Assembly (NCBI GenBank): GCA_019635875.1
Contig: JAHBYP010000001.1
Coordinates: 496,001 to 560,000 of the forward strand
Length of the DNA: 64,000 bases
DNA from: Alphaproteobacteria bacterium
Lineage (GTDB): Bacteria > Pseudomonadota > Alphaproteobacteria > Reyranellales > Reyranellaceae
Direction of reading: 5' to 3'
Part shown: positions 51,181-59,807 of the stretch, one piece after another
How the letters are laid out: the number at the start of each line of letters is the position of its first letter
How positions within the stretch are numbered: position 1 is the first letter of the stretch
Translations under genes and position numbers: made by a program
The notes under the pieces: model-generated
What the model was told of the DNA's origin: nothing
The model's input: only the letters and a program-made list of their open reading frames with translations
The model's database searches: none

Positions 51181-52305
51181 TCAGAAGCGGCGGAACCAGC
51201 CGATGCCCGTGCCCACGGTCAGGCGGTCGCCGACGCCGAGGATCTCCTGCTTCACGCCGAGATCGGCGAAGAGCTGACCGTCGGCGATCTTGAACAGCCG
51301 CCGTGTCAGGCCGGCCGCCAGCATGGTGTCGACCGATGCGCGCGCGCCGCCGCCGGCGCGCGGCACGAATGTGGCAAGCAGCGCGAGGTCCCAGCCGCCG
51401 AAGACGACCGTGCCCCCGACGGTGAGGAAGTCGAAGCGCGTCTGCCGACCGGGTCGGCGCAGGCGCACCCACTCGGCCATGGTGTCGAAGGTCACGCCGG
51501 GTGCCACCTCGCCACGCCAGCGCAGCGATGCCGAGGCGCGCCATTCATCGCCGCCGCCGTCGACGCCAGCCGCCTGGCGGCCGAAGCTCAGGCCGTAGGT
51601 CAGGCCGGCGACACCGAAGGCGTCGCGCCCCGTCATGCCGACCAGGAGGTTGTCGGGCCTGCCGGTGTTGCCGAGGCCACCGTCGCCGACGACGCGGGAC
51701 TGCGGGCGCAGCGTCGTCGGAGCGTTGGGCATGGGCTGGTTGAGCACGCCGCGGGTCAAGGGCGTGACGTCCTGGGTGAAGAGATCGATCGACAGGACGT
51801 GCCGGCCCAGGGCCCTGTCGTCGGCGAAGGTCCATTCGGCGCGCACGCCGATGCGCTCGGCGAGGCGGTAGGCGTCGCTGTAATCGTGGCCGAACAGGCC
51901 GGCCGGCCGAAAATGGGCCAGGCTGAAGGCGGGCTCGTACTTGCCGGCGATGACGCGGAAGCTGTCGCCATGCCAGGACAGGTACATGCGCTCGATGAAC
52001 GCCGCCTCGGTCTCGAAATAGAAGCTGCCGGGCGGATTGCGCACCGGCTTCATGCTGGCCATGACGTCGAAGGACAGCGGTGCGTTGGGCTCGCGCACCG
52101 TCACGGCGAGGACGGCCTTGGCATAGGCGATGATGCGATTGTTGGGCGTCGTGTGACGCGCGCGTTCGGTGTCGACCTCGAGATGCCAGCCGACGAAGCC
52201 GCTCAGCCAGTCCTTTGGCGTGGTCGCCCGCGGTGGCGTGGTGTCGGCGCGAGCGGGGCAAGCCGCGCTGAACGCCAGCGACAATGCGAGGACCAGGGCG
52301 CGCAT
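51181..52305 (-). CDS. Predicted outer-membrane beta-barrel (porin-like) protein
   Basis: A 374-residue secreted protein; signal peptide MRALVLALSLAFSAACPARA. The mature part has many amphipathic beta strands with aromatic girdle residues (FYFETEAAFIERMYLSWHGDSFRVIAGKYEPAFSL) and ends in LTVGTGIGWFRRF, a C-terminal Phe as in BAM-assembled barrels. Family not recognised; transport function unknown. It is separated from lgt by 52 bases and follows the ADYC-like gene. Confidence 0.75.
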   Translation of the reverse strand: MRALVLALSLAFSAACPARADTTPPRATTPKDWLSGFVGWHLEVDTERARHTTPNNRIIAYAKAVLAVTVREPNAPLSFDVMASMKPVRNPPGSFYFETEAAFIERMYLSWHGDSFRVIAGKYEPAFSLAHFRPAGLFGHDYSDAYRLAERIGVRAEWTFADDRALGRHVLSIDLFTQDVTPLTRGVLNQPMPNAPTTLRPQSRVVGDGGLGNTGRPDNLLVGMTGRDAFGVAGLTYGLSFGRQAAGVDGGGDEWRASASLRWRGEVAPGVTFDTMAEWVRLRRPGRQTRFDFLTVGGTVVFGGWDLALLATFVPRAGGGARASVDTMLAAGLTRRLFKIADGQLFADLGVKQEILGVGDRLTVGTGIGWFRRF

Positions 52306-52333
52306 GACGAGGTCACCATCGATCCGCCGTGCC

Positions 52334-53179
52334 TCACGGGGCGGGACGATCGAAGGAGCGGTTGAAGACAACCGCACCATTGGCTTTGGCGAATTCCTCC
52401 GTGCAGATCGCGCCGGTCCGCCCTCTCAGGCGAGGATAGGCGGCCTCGAGCTTCTCCAGCGACGTGTTTTGCTTCACCCGCACGTGGCGGACACAGACAG
52501 CGCCGTCGGGTGACCAGCCGGCCTCGAAATGCTGCGCCGCATCCATGTCGGCCCTTTGAACGCCGATGTAGTCGTAGATGTCGATCGACTGGCCGTCGAG
52601 CGTATGGGCCTTGCCGTCGCCGCCATAGTCGGCACGCACCATGCGCATGCAGGCGTTGTAGGCGTCGCGCATCGGCCGGCCGTCGGCCGTGGTCTGCCAC
52701 GGCTTGTAGCCGAAGCGGATGCACTTGCCCTGGGCCCCCGACGTGCAGGTGATCTCGAAGCGATCCGGCGCGGATGGCGCAAGGCGACCATCGGGCGTGA
52801 CGGTGCCGGCGACCGGGAAGCCCTGCCTGCGACCATCCGGGCCGGCGGTGCACAGCGAACCCCAGCTGCCGTCGGATTGCTGCACCGAGAAGGTGTGCAG
52901 CCAGGTCGCCTCGGCGTCGCGCAGGTCGACGGCCTTTTCGTCGGGATCGCGCTCGACCGAGTCGATGCGTACGCGTGCCGTGCCGCCGCCTATGGCGAGC
53001 GTCAAGGTCGCGCCCACGAGCTGACTGGAACTCAGCGTGCGGCCATCCGACAGCGTCACCTTGAAGCGCGTGCCCTCGACGGCGACGTGCCTGAGCGACG
53101 GCGCCGTCTGGGCGTGCGACGCGGCTGCAGCGCTGACCGACAGCGCCGCCGCCAGCATTGCCCTGCGCAATCCCACCAT
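52334..53179 (-). CDS. Secreted ADYC-domain-like protein
   Basis: A 281-residue protein with a signal peptide (cleavage near SHA before QTAPS). RIDSVERDPDEKAVDLRDAEATWLHTFSVQQSDGSWGSLC, CIRFGYKPW, and RADYGGDGKAHTLDGQSIDIYD match the ADYC family, whose name-giving motif reads A-D-Y-G here, the Cys being replaced. Several other Cys are kept (CTAGPDG, FEITCTSG, GKCIRF, YNACMRM, AVCVRH, AICTEE) and may form disulfides. ATGs at 53188 and 53200 are alternatives. Function unknown. Confidence 0.75.
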   Translation of the reverse strand: MVGLRRAMLAAALSVSAAAASHAQTAPSLRHVAVEGTRFKVTLSDGRTLSSSQLVGATLTLAIGGGTARVRIDSVERDPDEKAVDLRDAEATWLHTFSVQQSDGSWGSLCTAGPDGRRQGFPVAGTVTPDGRLAPSAPDRFEITCTSGAQGKCIRFGYKPWQTTADGRPMRDAYNACMRMVRADYGGDGKAHTLDGQSIDIYDYIGVQRADMDAAQHFEAGWSPDGAVCVRHVRVKQNTSLEKLEAAYPRLRGRTGAICTEEFAKANGAVVFNRSFDRPAP

Positions 53180-53285
53180 GACGGACATCCCCCCGATCAT
53201 CTTGCGGCAACTCTACGGAGCGCCGGTCACGCCTCGGTATCGCGGCGGACGGTTTTGTGTTTCGTGTGTAACGCGAATCGCGAGC

Positions 53286-54275
53286 CTAGCGGTGGGGATC
53301 GCTTGTCGCGAGATACTCGCAGACATAGCGCCTGACGCCGTTCTCGAGCGGCGTGAAGGGGGCCGTGAAGCCCGCGGCGCGCAGGCGCTCGACGCGTGCC
53401 TCGGTGAAGTACTGATAGCGTGCACGGATCGCCTCGGGGGCGTCGATCCAGTCGATCGCGACGGGCCGGCCCATCGCCGCGAAGACGGCGAGTGCGAGGT
53501 CGAGGAAGCTGCGCGCCCGCCCGGTGCCGATGTTGAACAGCCCCGACACGCGCGGCTGGCGCCAGAGCGTGAGGACGGCATCGACGCAGTCCTCGAGCCA
53601 GACGAAGTCGCGCAGCTGGCCGCCATCGGCGTAGTCGGGATGGTGCGAGCGGAACAGGCGCGCGCGCCCGGCGTCGCGCACCTGTTCGAACAGCGTCAGC
53701 GCGACGCTGCGCTGGCCGCCCTTGTGGTACTCGTTGGGGCCGTAGACGTTGAAGAACTTCAGCCCGGCCCACGATGGCGGCGCCGGTTCGCCGGCCGACA
53801 CCATGCGCAGCACTTCGAGATCGAATCGGTGCTTGCTGGCGCCGTAAGGGTTGAGTGGCTCCAGCCGGCGCAGAACCTGGCCGTCGAAGGCATCGTCGAA
53901 GCCCTGTGTGCCGTCGCCGTACGTCGCCGCCGACGAGGCATACAGGAAGGGGATTCCGCGCCCGGCGCAGAAGCGCCACAGCCTCAGTGGCAATTCCACG
54001 TTGATCCGCTGGAGCAGGTCGAGGTCGGTCTCGGTGGTCGAGCTGATGGCGCCGAGATGGAACAGCGCCTCGATGTGGGCGCCATCGCGGGCGAGGAAAT
54101 CGTCGAACGCCTCGGGCGGCACGATGGCCGCGAGGTTGCGGCGCTTGGCGAGGTTGAGCCGCTTGGCATCGTGGTCGAGGCGATCGACGACGGCGACGTC
54201 GGACACGCCGGCGCGCTCCAGCGCCGCGACCAGACAGGAGCCGATGAAGCCCGCGCCACCCGTGACCACGATCAT
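53286..54275 (-). CDS. hldD: ADP-L-glycero-D-manno-heptose 6-epimerase
   Basis: A 329-residue SDR-fold epimerase, last step of ADP-heptose synthesis for the LPS inner core. IVVTGGAGFIGSCLVAAL binds NADP, YASSAATYGDG, YGASKHRFD (catalytic Tyr-xxx-Lys), FFNVYGPNEYHKGGQRSVA are characteristic of HldD/RfaD. This shows a Gram-negative cell with heptose-containing LPS. It stands alone and is convergent with nothing; 80 bases separate it from ubiK. Confidence 0.94.
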   Translation of the reverse strand: MIVVTGGAGFIGSCLVAALERAGVSDVAVVDRLDHDAKRLNLAKRRNLAAIVPPEAFDDFLARDGAHIEALFHLGAISSTTETDLDLLQRINVELPLRLWRFCAGRGIPFLYASSAATYGDGTQGFDDAFDGQVLRRLEPLNPYGASKHRFDLEVLRMVSAGEPAPPSWAGLKFFNVYGPNEYHKGGQRSVALTLFEQVRDAGRARLFRSHHPDYADGGQLRDFVWLEDCVDAVLTLWRQPRVSGLFNIGTGRARSFLDLALAVFAAMGRPVAIDWIDAPEAIRARYQYFTEARVERLRAAGFTAPFTPLENGVRRYVCEYLATSDPHR

Positions 54276-54355
54276 GCGCGCGTTATAGCGCGGCCGCGGC
54301 GCTGGCGCGCGAGGCCTCTGCCGCCTATATCGCAGGGACCGCCGCGGAGGACGCC

Positions 54356-54622
54356 ATGCAGACGCGCAATCCCATTCTCGACGATCTGGCCAAGGTTGCG
54401 GCGGGCGCAGCAGGTGCCCTCAGTGGCGTGCGCGACGAGGTCGAGGCGCGAATCCGCGACCAGCTGGCCAGGATCCTCGACGGCATGAACCTGCCCAATC
54501 GCGAGGAGTTCGATGTCGTGCGCGCCATGGCGGTGGCGGCGCGCGAGGAGAATGAGGCGCTCAAGGCACGGGTCGCCGCCCTCGAGGCGCGCCTCGCCAA
54601 GCTCGAGTCGACGGGCGGCTGA
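54356..54622 (+). CDS. ubiK: UbiK accessory factor (BMFP family)
   Basis: An 88-residue helical protein: LDDLAKVAAGAAGALSGVRDEVEARIRDQLARILDGMNLPNREEFDVVRAMAVAAREENEALKARVAALEARLAKLE, with amphipathic helix, then a coiled coil that makes trimers. It assists ubiquinone biosynthesis. The YbjN-domain gene lies downstream on the same strand; this pairing is common in alphaproteobacteria. Confidence 0.9.
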   Translation: MQTRNPILDDLAKVAAGAAGALSGVRDEVEARIRDQLARILDGMNLPNREEFDVVRAMAVAAREENEALKARVAALEARLAKLESTGG

Positions 54623-54710
54623 GCGCTGCTGGCGCAGCTTTGGATTAAAATCGTGGAATCCACACGATGGATTCTTGCGCCCGGAGTCCTGACGTGGCAG
54701 GCTAGGGATA

Positions 54711-54733
54711 GTGGGCGCTCAGAACTCGCCCAC
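54711..54733 (+). terminator. Hairpin after ubiK
   Basis: GTGGGCG (54711-54717) and CGCCCAC (54727-54733) pair perfectly around nine bases, then AAGATTT. Possible weak terminator of ubiK, 89 bases after its stop. Confidence 0.4.
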
Positions 54734-54830
54734 AAGATTTGGAAACGCACCGGATGTCGTAGTGGTTTGTGCCTGCCGTCCAGCCCTTCCGGGGGCGAGG
54801 CGGGTGCGCGTTGGATTCGCGGGGTAGGCG

Positions 54831-55337
54831 ATGGCGCTGATGCAACGGGAGCATAGCGAGCGACGGGCGCCCAATCCGCTTGAATTGGTCGAGCGGGTCG
54901 TGACGGAGAACGAGTGGCCGTACGACCGGACGAGCGATCAGGAGATTGCCGTCGAGGTCGCCGGCCGCTGGTGCGACTACCGCATGTTCTTCGCTTGGCG
55001 CGAGGACGTCAGCGCGCTGCACTTCACCTGTGCTTTCGATGCGCGCATTCCCAGCGAGAAGCACCGCGACGTGCACGGGCTGCTGGCGCAGATCAACGAG
55101 AAGCTGTGGCTCGGCCACTTCGACCTGTGGTCGGAGGAAGGGCTACCGATGTTCCGCCACTCGATCCTGCTGCGCGGCACGCGCGGGCTGACGGTCGAGC
55201 AGCTCGAGGACCTCATGGAGGTCGCGATCGGCGAGAGCGAACGTTTCTATCCCGCCTTCCAGTACGTCGTCTGGGCCGGCAAGTCGCCCAGCGAAGCCTT
55301 GGCCGCCTCGATCCTCGAGACGGTCGGGCAAGCGTGA
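54831..55337 (+). CDS. YbjN-domain protein (putative type III secretion chaperone-like fold)
   Basis: A 168-residue protein with the YbjN pattern: VVTENEWPYDRTSDQEIAVEVAGRWCDYRMFFAWREDVSALHFTCAFD, LLAQINEKLWLGHFDLWSEEGLPMFRHSILL, LEDLMEVAIGESERFYPAFQYVVW. YbjN proteins have a secretion-chaperone-like fold and affect motility and stress in E. coli; function here is unknown. In related genomes proC follows, but it is not here. A GC-rich hairpin follows at 55391. Confidence 0.88.
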   Translation: MALMQREHSERRAPNPLELVERVVTENEWPYDRTSDQEIAVEVAGRWCDYRMFFAWREDVSALHFTCAFDARIPSEKHRDVHGLLAQINEKLWLGHFDLWSEEGLPMFRHSILLRGTRGLTVEQLEDLMEVAIGESERFYPAFQYVVWAGKSPSEALAASILETVGQA

Positions 55338-55390
55338 GTTCAGTTCCGACGCCCCCTCAGGACAACCAAGAGAACCAAAGAGGCGTCGCG

Positions 55391-55428
55391 CCGCGCCGGT
55401 CCCAGCCCTCTCCCCGGGGCCGGCGCGG
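55391..55428 (+). terminator. GC-rich hairpin after the YbjN-domain gene
   Basis: CCGCGCCGG (55391-55399) and CCGGCGCGG (55420-55428) pair perfectly; TTGAAC follows. It lies 54 bases after the stop and before the cspA leader, and probably ends the ubiK–ybjN message, though the T-tail is poor. Confidence 0.5.
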
Positions 55429-55488
55429 TTGAACTCCCGCCTGGCGCCGTCGGGGAATTGGCTTGTATATCGGCGGCGAACATGCCTA

Positions 55489-55631
55489 TTGGCCGGACGT
55501 TCGACCTCTTGGCCGGATTCGGCTCGCGGCGCGCCTTCAGGCGTGCCTAGCGTTGGGACTTCCAGGCGATCGAGCCTGCGCGTTGCGACCGGAGTCGAAC
55601 GCGTCCCGTGCCTACCGCAGAGGAAACACCC
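55489..55631 (+). promoter_or_regulatory. Probable cspA 5' leader
   Basis: The 143 bases before cspA hold a nine-base direct repeat TTGGCCGGA (55489-55497 and 55509-55517) and end in AGAGGAAACACCC just upstream of the ATG. A/T-rich TGTATAT lies at about 55464-55470 and may be a -10 box. Cold-shock leaders are typically long and structured. Confidence 0.4.
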
Positions 55632-55835
55632 ATGGCCAAGGGTACCGTCAAGTTCTTCAATCAGACCAAAGGCTACGGCTTCATCCAGCCGACCGATGGC
55701 TCCAAGGACGTCTTCGTCCATATCTCCGCCGTGCAGCGCGCCGGTCTCGACGGTCTGAGCGAGGGGCAGACGGTCTCGTTCGATGTCTCGATGGAGCGCG
55801 GCAAGCCGGCCGCGACGAACTTGAAGGCCGAGTAG
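55632..55835 (+). CDS. cspA: Cold-shock protein
   Basis: A 67-residue OB-fold RNA-binding protein: GTVKFFNQTKGYGFIQPTDGSKDVFVHISAV, with RNP1 (KGYGFI) and RNP2 (VFVHIS). It melts RNA structure at low temperature. The 36-base gap to the IF-1 gene indicates co-transcription. Confidence 0.95.
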   Translation: MAKGTVKFFNQTKGYGFIQPTDGSKDVFVHISAVQRAGLDGLSEGQTVSFDVSMERGKPAATNLKAE

Positions 55836-55871
55836 GCCACCCCATATCAGCCGCCTTACCAGCGAGGACAG

Positions 55872-56147
55872 ATGGCGAAGGAAGATCTCATCGAATTCCA
55901 GGGCACGATCGCCGAGGCGCTGCCCGACGGTCGTTTCCGCGTAACCTTGGAGTCGGGGTCGGAGATCATCGCCTACACCGCCGGCCGCATGAAGAAGAAC
56001 CGCATCCGCGCGCTCGCCGGCGATCGCGTCACGGTGGAGATGACGCCCTACGACCTGACCAAGGGCCGCGTCATCTATCGCCACAAGGACGAGAAGCCGG
56101 GTTCGCTCGGTGTCGCGCCGCGTCGGCGCAATTTCGTGCGCCGCTAG
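55872..56147 (+). CDS. infA: Translation initiation factor IF-1 (cspA-linked paralogue)
   Basis: A 91-residue OB-fold protein: [69 protein letters not shown]-1 binds the 30S A site at initiation. This form has an unusual basic tail of about 18 residues (ending in [10 protein letters not shown]), and the PDG...GSE wording differs from the housekeeping alphaproteobacterial IF-1 of 72 residues, so it is probably a second IF-1. It follows cspA and overlaps the convergent FAD enzyme by four bases. Confidence 0.92.
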   Translation: MAKEDLIEFQGTIAEALPDGRFRVTLESGSEIIAYTAGRMKKNRIRALAGDRVTVEMTPYDLTKGRVIYRHKDEKPGSLGVAPRRRNFVRR

Positions 56148-58594
56148 GCACGCGCCGCCTTCGTATCGACAGGCGCCGCGATCGACACCCGGCAGGGATG
56201 TCGTTCGCAGGCGATTTCGATCTCCCACCTGCCGGCCTTCAGCCAGGCGGCGTCGACCCCGCCTTCGTGGCTGGCATAGCCCAGTCCGACGCTGCGCCCG
56301 ACGGTATGCCCGAACGTCCCGGACGCCACGATGCCGGCGCGCTCGCCGTCGCGCCAGATCGGCTCGTCGTGCAGGAGCAGAGGCGCGGCATCGTCGAGGA
56401 CCAGCGATATCAGCCGACGCTTGAGCCGCCGGCCCCGCGCCGGCAGCAGCGCGTCGCGGCCGATGAAGCCGCCGGGCTTGTCCCAGGCGACGGCGAAGCC
56501 TAGTCCCGCCTCCAGTGGCGACGTCTCGTCGGTGATGTCGTGACCGAAATGGCGATAGCCGCATTCCAGCCGAAGCGAGTTCATTGCGTGGTAGCCGGCA
56601 AGCTTCAGGCCGAAGCGCTCACCCTCCTCGAGCACTGCGTCGAATACGCCCGCCGCGAACTCGGCCGGGATGTAGAGTTCCCAGCCCAGCGATCCGACAT
56701 AGGTCAGGCGCGAGGCCCGCACGCGCGCGAAGGCGACATCGATGTCGCGCGAGGTCATGAAGGGGAAGCCCTTGACGCTGAAATCCTCATCCTGCGACAG
56801 CGCCGCCATCAGCTCGCGCGAGCGCGGGCCCATCAGTCCCAGAACGACATGGCCCGACGTGATGTCCGCGACGGTGCAGCGCGATCCCGCGGGGATATGC
56901 CGGCGCAGCCACACCAGGTCGCGCGTCTGGCACGCAGCCGAGGTGACGACGAGAAACTCGCCGGCCGACAGCCGCGTCACCGTGACGTCGGCCTCGATGC
57001 CGCCACGCTCGTTGAGCCATTGCGTGTAGACGACGCGACCCGGCGCAACGGCGATGTCGTTGGCGCAGATGCGGTTGAGCACAATCTCGGCGTCGATGCC
57101 CTGCACCAGGAACTTGCCGAACGAGGTCTGATCGAACAGCGCCACGCGTTCGCGCGCCGCGCGGTGCTCTTCGCTCGACGGCCCGAACCAGTTTTGCCTG
57201 CCGTAGCTGTATTCGTACTCGGGCACCTTGTCCGGCGGCGCGAACCAGTTGGCGCGCTCCCAGCCCGCGGTCTCGCCGAAGCAGGCGCCCATCACCGCCA
57301 GCCGGTCGTGCAGCGGCGAACGCCGCGCGCCGCGCGCGGTCTCGACCTGGCGATAGGGCCAGTGCATGGCGTAGAGCAGGCCCAGCGTTTCCACCGTGCG
57401 CTCGCGCAGATAAGCGCGGTTGCGCTGGAACGGCATCACGCGGCGGATGTCGACGTCCCACAAGTCCATCGGCGGATGGCCGTCGACGATCCAGTCCGCC
57501 AGCACCTTGCCGGCGCCGCCCGAGGACTGGATGCCGATAGAGTTGAATCCCGAGGCGACGAAGAAGCCTGGCAGCTCCGGCGCCTCTCCCAGCAGGTAGC
57601 GGTCGTCGGGCGTGAAGCTCTCCGGCCCGTTGAAAAAGGTGCGGATGCCGGCCTCGCCGAAGCGCGGCACGCGATGCGCCGCCTTCTCGAGCTGCGGCGC
57701 GATGTGGTCCATGTCGACCGGCAGTGTACCAAAGGCGAAGCCGTCGGGCGCGGCGCGATGGTCCCACGGCCGCGACACCGGCTCGAACCAGCCCACCAGC
57801 AGCTTGCCGGCGTCCTCCTTGAAGTAGTTGGCGCCATCGGGATCGCGCAGCACGGGCGTATCTGGCGACAGGCCGGCGATGGGCTCGGTGACGACGTAGA
57901 AGTGCTCGGCCGCGTGCAGCGGCACGGCGACGCCGGCCATCTCGCCGATCTGGTGACCCCATAGGCCGGCGCAGTTCACGACGATCTCCGAGGCGATGTC
58001 GCCTTGCGCGGTGCGCACGCCCGAGGCGCGGCCGTTCTTCTTCAGGATGCCGGTGACGGTGACGCCCTCATGGATGCGCGCGCCGCCGGTGCGGGCGCCG
58101 CGCGCCAAAGCCATGGCGGTATCGACCGGGTTGGTCTGGCCGTCCTTGGGGATGAACAGGCCGCCGACAACGTCGTCGACATTGAGCAGCGGCCAACGAT
58201 CGCGCGCCTCACCGGGCGTCAGCAGATGCGCGTCGAGCCCGAAGTGACGCGCCATCGAGGCCCCGCGCCGCAGCTCCTCCCAACGGCCCTCGGTGGCGGC
58301 TATGGCGAGCGAGCCGCGCTGCTTGAAGCCGGTGGCGACGCCGGTTTCCAGCTCAAGCAGCGAGAACAGCTCGGCGGTGTACTTCGCCAGCTTCGTGAGA
58401 TTGTGCGTGGCGCGCAGCTGGCCGACGAGGCCGGCGGCGTGCCACGTCGTGCCGCTGGTGAGCTTCTGGCGCTCCAGCAGCACGACGTCGTGCCAGCCAT
58501 GCTTGGTCAGGTGGTACGCAACGCTCAGACCGACGATGCCGCCGCCGATGATGATGACCTGCGCGCCCGTCGGCAGCGCGGCACCGTTGCTCAT
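56144..58594 (-). CDS. Dimethylglycine/sarcosine dehydrogenase-like FAD oxidoreductase with GcvT domain
   Basis: An 816-residue enzyme in three parts: FAD-binding oxidoreductase (residues 10-370; [15 protein letters not shown]), with [13 protein letters not shown] carrying the His of covalent flavin in relatives, a linker domain, and a C-terminal GcvT aminomethyltransferase region (about 420-800; [35 protein letters not shown]). These enzymes oxidise N-methyl groups of glycine derivatives and pass the C1 unit to tetrahydrofolate. The likely operon places two serine hydrolases upstream (gap 7 bases). Exact substrate unknown. Confidence 0.92.
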   Translation of the reverse strand: MSNGAALPTGAQVIIIGGGIVGLSVAYHLTKHGWHDVVLLERQKLTSGTTWHAAGLVGQLRATHNLTKLAKYTAELFSLLELETGVATGFKQRGSLAIAATEGRWEELRRGASMARHFGLDAHLLTPGEARDRWPLLNVDDVVGGLFIPKDGQTNPVDTAMALARGARTGGARIHEGVTVTGILKKNGRASGVRTAQGDIASEIVVNCAGLWGHQIGEMAGVAVPLHAAEHFYVVTEPIAGLSPDTPVLRDPDGANYFKEDAGKLLVGWFEPVSRPWDHRAAPDGFAFGTLPVDMDHIAPQLEKAAHRVPRFGEAGIRTFFNGPESFTPDDRYLLGEAPELPGFFVASGFNSIGIQSSGGAGKVLADWIVDGHPPMDLWDVDIRRVMPFQRNRAYLRERTVETLGLLYAMHWPYRQVETARGARRSPLHDRLAVMGACFGETAGWERANWFAPPDKVPEYEYSYGRQNWFGPSSEEHRAARERVALFDQTSFGKFLVQGIDAEIVLNRICANDIAVAPGRVVYTQWLNERGGIEADVTVTRLSAGEFLVVTSAACQTRDLVWLRRHIPAGSRCTVADITSGHVVLGLMGPRSRELMAALSQDEDFSVKGFPFMTSRDIDVAFARVRASRLTYVGSLGWELYIPAEFAAGVFDAVLEEGERFGLKLAGYHAMNSLRLECGYRHFGHDITDETSPLEAGLGFAVAWDKPGGFIGRDALLPARGRRLKRRLISLVLDDAAPLLLHDEPIWRDGERAGIVASGTFGHTVGRSVGLGYASHEGGVDAAWLKAGRWEIEIACERHPCRVSIAAPVDTKAARA

Positions 58595-58601
58595 GCCAGC
58601 C

Positions 58602-59747
58602 TCACAACGAACGATATACCGCGCTCTCGTAGTCGCGGAACATTCCGATCACCCTGGGATCGAAGAACGGCAGGGTCTGCGTGGCGAAGACGCCGCCGAT
58701 CTTCTTCACCGGATCGGCCCAAAAGAAGGTGTTGGCGAGACCCGCCCAGGCGAGGCTGCCGGGCGAGCGGCCTTGCGGCGTGGTCGCGGTGTTGATCAGG
58801 AAGCTCAGGCCCCACTTGCACTGGATGCCCGGGAAGAAGTCGGCGTCGGCGGAATAGGGTGCCGCCGCCGTCTTCAGTGCCACCACGTTGATGTCGCCGA
58901 TGTTGTTGCGCGCCATCTCGGCGAAGGTCTTCTTGCTGACCAGCGGCGCGCCGTCGTTGAGCAGGCAGTGCACGAACTTCAGGTAGTCCTGCACTGTGCC
59001 ATAGAGGCCGCCGCCGCCCATGTGGAACTCGGGCTCCTGCGGGATCTCGAACGGCATGGCGGCGAGCTTACCGTCCTCGCCGCGCGCATGCATGCCTGAC
59101 AGCCGGCTGCGCTGATCGTCGTTGAGCTTGAACGAGGTCGAGGCCATGCCCAGCGGCTCGAAGACATTCTTGCGCAGGTACGCGTCGAGCTTCTCGCCGC
59201 TGGCCGCCTCAATCGCCTTGCCGACCCAGTCGATGTTGATGCCGTAATCCCAGCGCGTGCCGGGATCGAATGTCAGCGGCGTGGAAAGCGCGGCGTTCTG
59301 GCAGGAGATGATGCCGGGGATGCCGGCGGCCTCCATGTGCTTGCCCAGATCGGCATTCCAGATGTCGTAGGAGAAGCCGGCGGTGTGCGTCAGCAGCTGG
59401 CGCAGGGTGATCGCGCCCTTCGCCGGGCGCAGCTTCGGCTTTCCGGCGGAGTCGAAGCCCTCGAAGACCTGCGGGTTGGCGAGTTGCGGGAGGAGCTTGC
59501 CGATCGGCTCGTCGAGCGAGAGCTTGCCGCGCTCGACCAGCTGCATCGCCGCCATCGCCGTGATCGCCTTGGTCATCGAGGCGATCCACACCACGGTGTC
59601 CGGCGTCATCGAGGCCGGCTTGCCGATCTCGCGCACGCCGAAGGCGCCCTCGTAGATCGTTCCCGAATCGGTGGTGGCGGCGGCCGCAACTCCGGCGGCG
59701 GCGCCGCTGTCGATGCCCTGTCTCAGAACGTCGTCGATATCCGGCAT
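58602..59747 (-). CDS. Serine hydrolase (beta-lactamase/esterase VIII fold), copy 1
   Basis: A 381-residue protein with a class C beta-lactamase fold. The catalytic Ser and Lys lie in SMTK (IASMTKAI), and the Tyr is in RWDYGINIDW. LRQLLTHTAGFSYD, LGMASTSFKL and a GGGLYGTVQDYLKF motif follow. GGTGGAGGACAACGCC precedes ATG 59747. It is followed after 7 bases by the dimethylglycine-dehydrogenase-like gene and preceded by a close paralogue, so all three are one transcript. Probably an esterase or peptidase; no signal peptide. Confidence 0.9.
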   Translation of the reverse strand: MPDIDDVLRQGIDSGAAAGVAAAATTDSGTIYEGAFGVREIGKPASMTPDTVVWIASMTKAITAMAAMQLVERGKLSLDEPIGKLLPQLANPQVFEGFDSAGKPKLRPAKGAITLRQLLTHTAGFSYDIWNADLGKHMEAAGIPGIISCQNAALSTPLTFDPGTRWDYGINIDWVGKAIEAASGEKLDAYLRKNVFEPLGMASTSFKLNDDQRSRLSGMHARGEDGKLAAMPFEIPQEPEFHMGGGGLYGTVQDYLKFVHCLLNDGAPLVSKKTFAEMARNNIGDINVVALKTAAAPYSADADFFPGIQCKWGLSFLINTATTPQGRSPGSLAWAGLANTFFWADPVKKIGGVFATQTLPFFDPRVIGMFRDYESAVYRSL

Positions 59748-59807
59748 GGCGTTGTCCTCCACCGGGATCTTGAGCCCCGGAAGAGCGAGCCTACGCCGGA
59801 CTTCACG

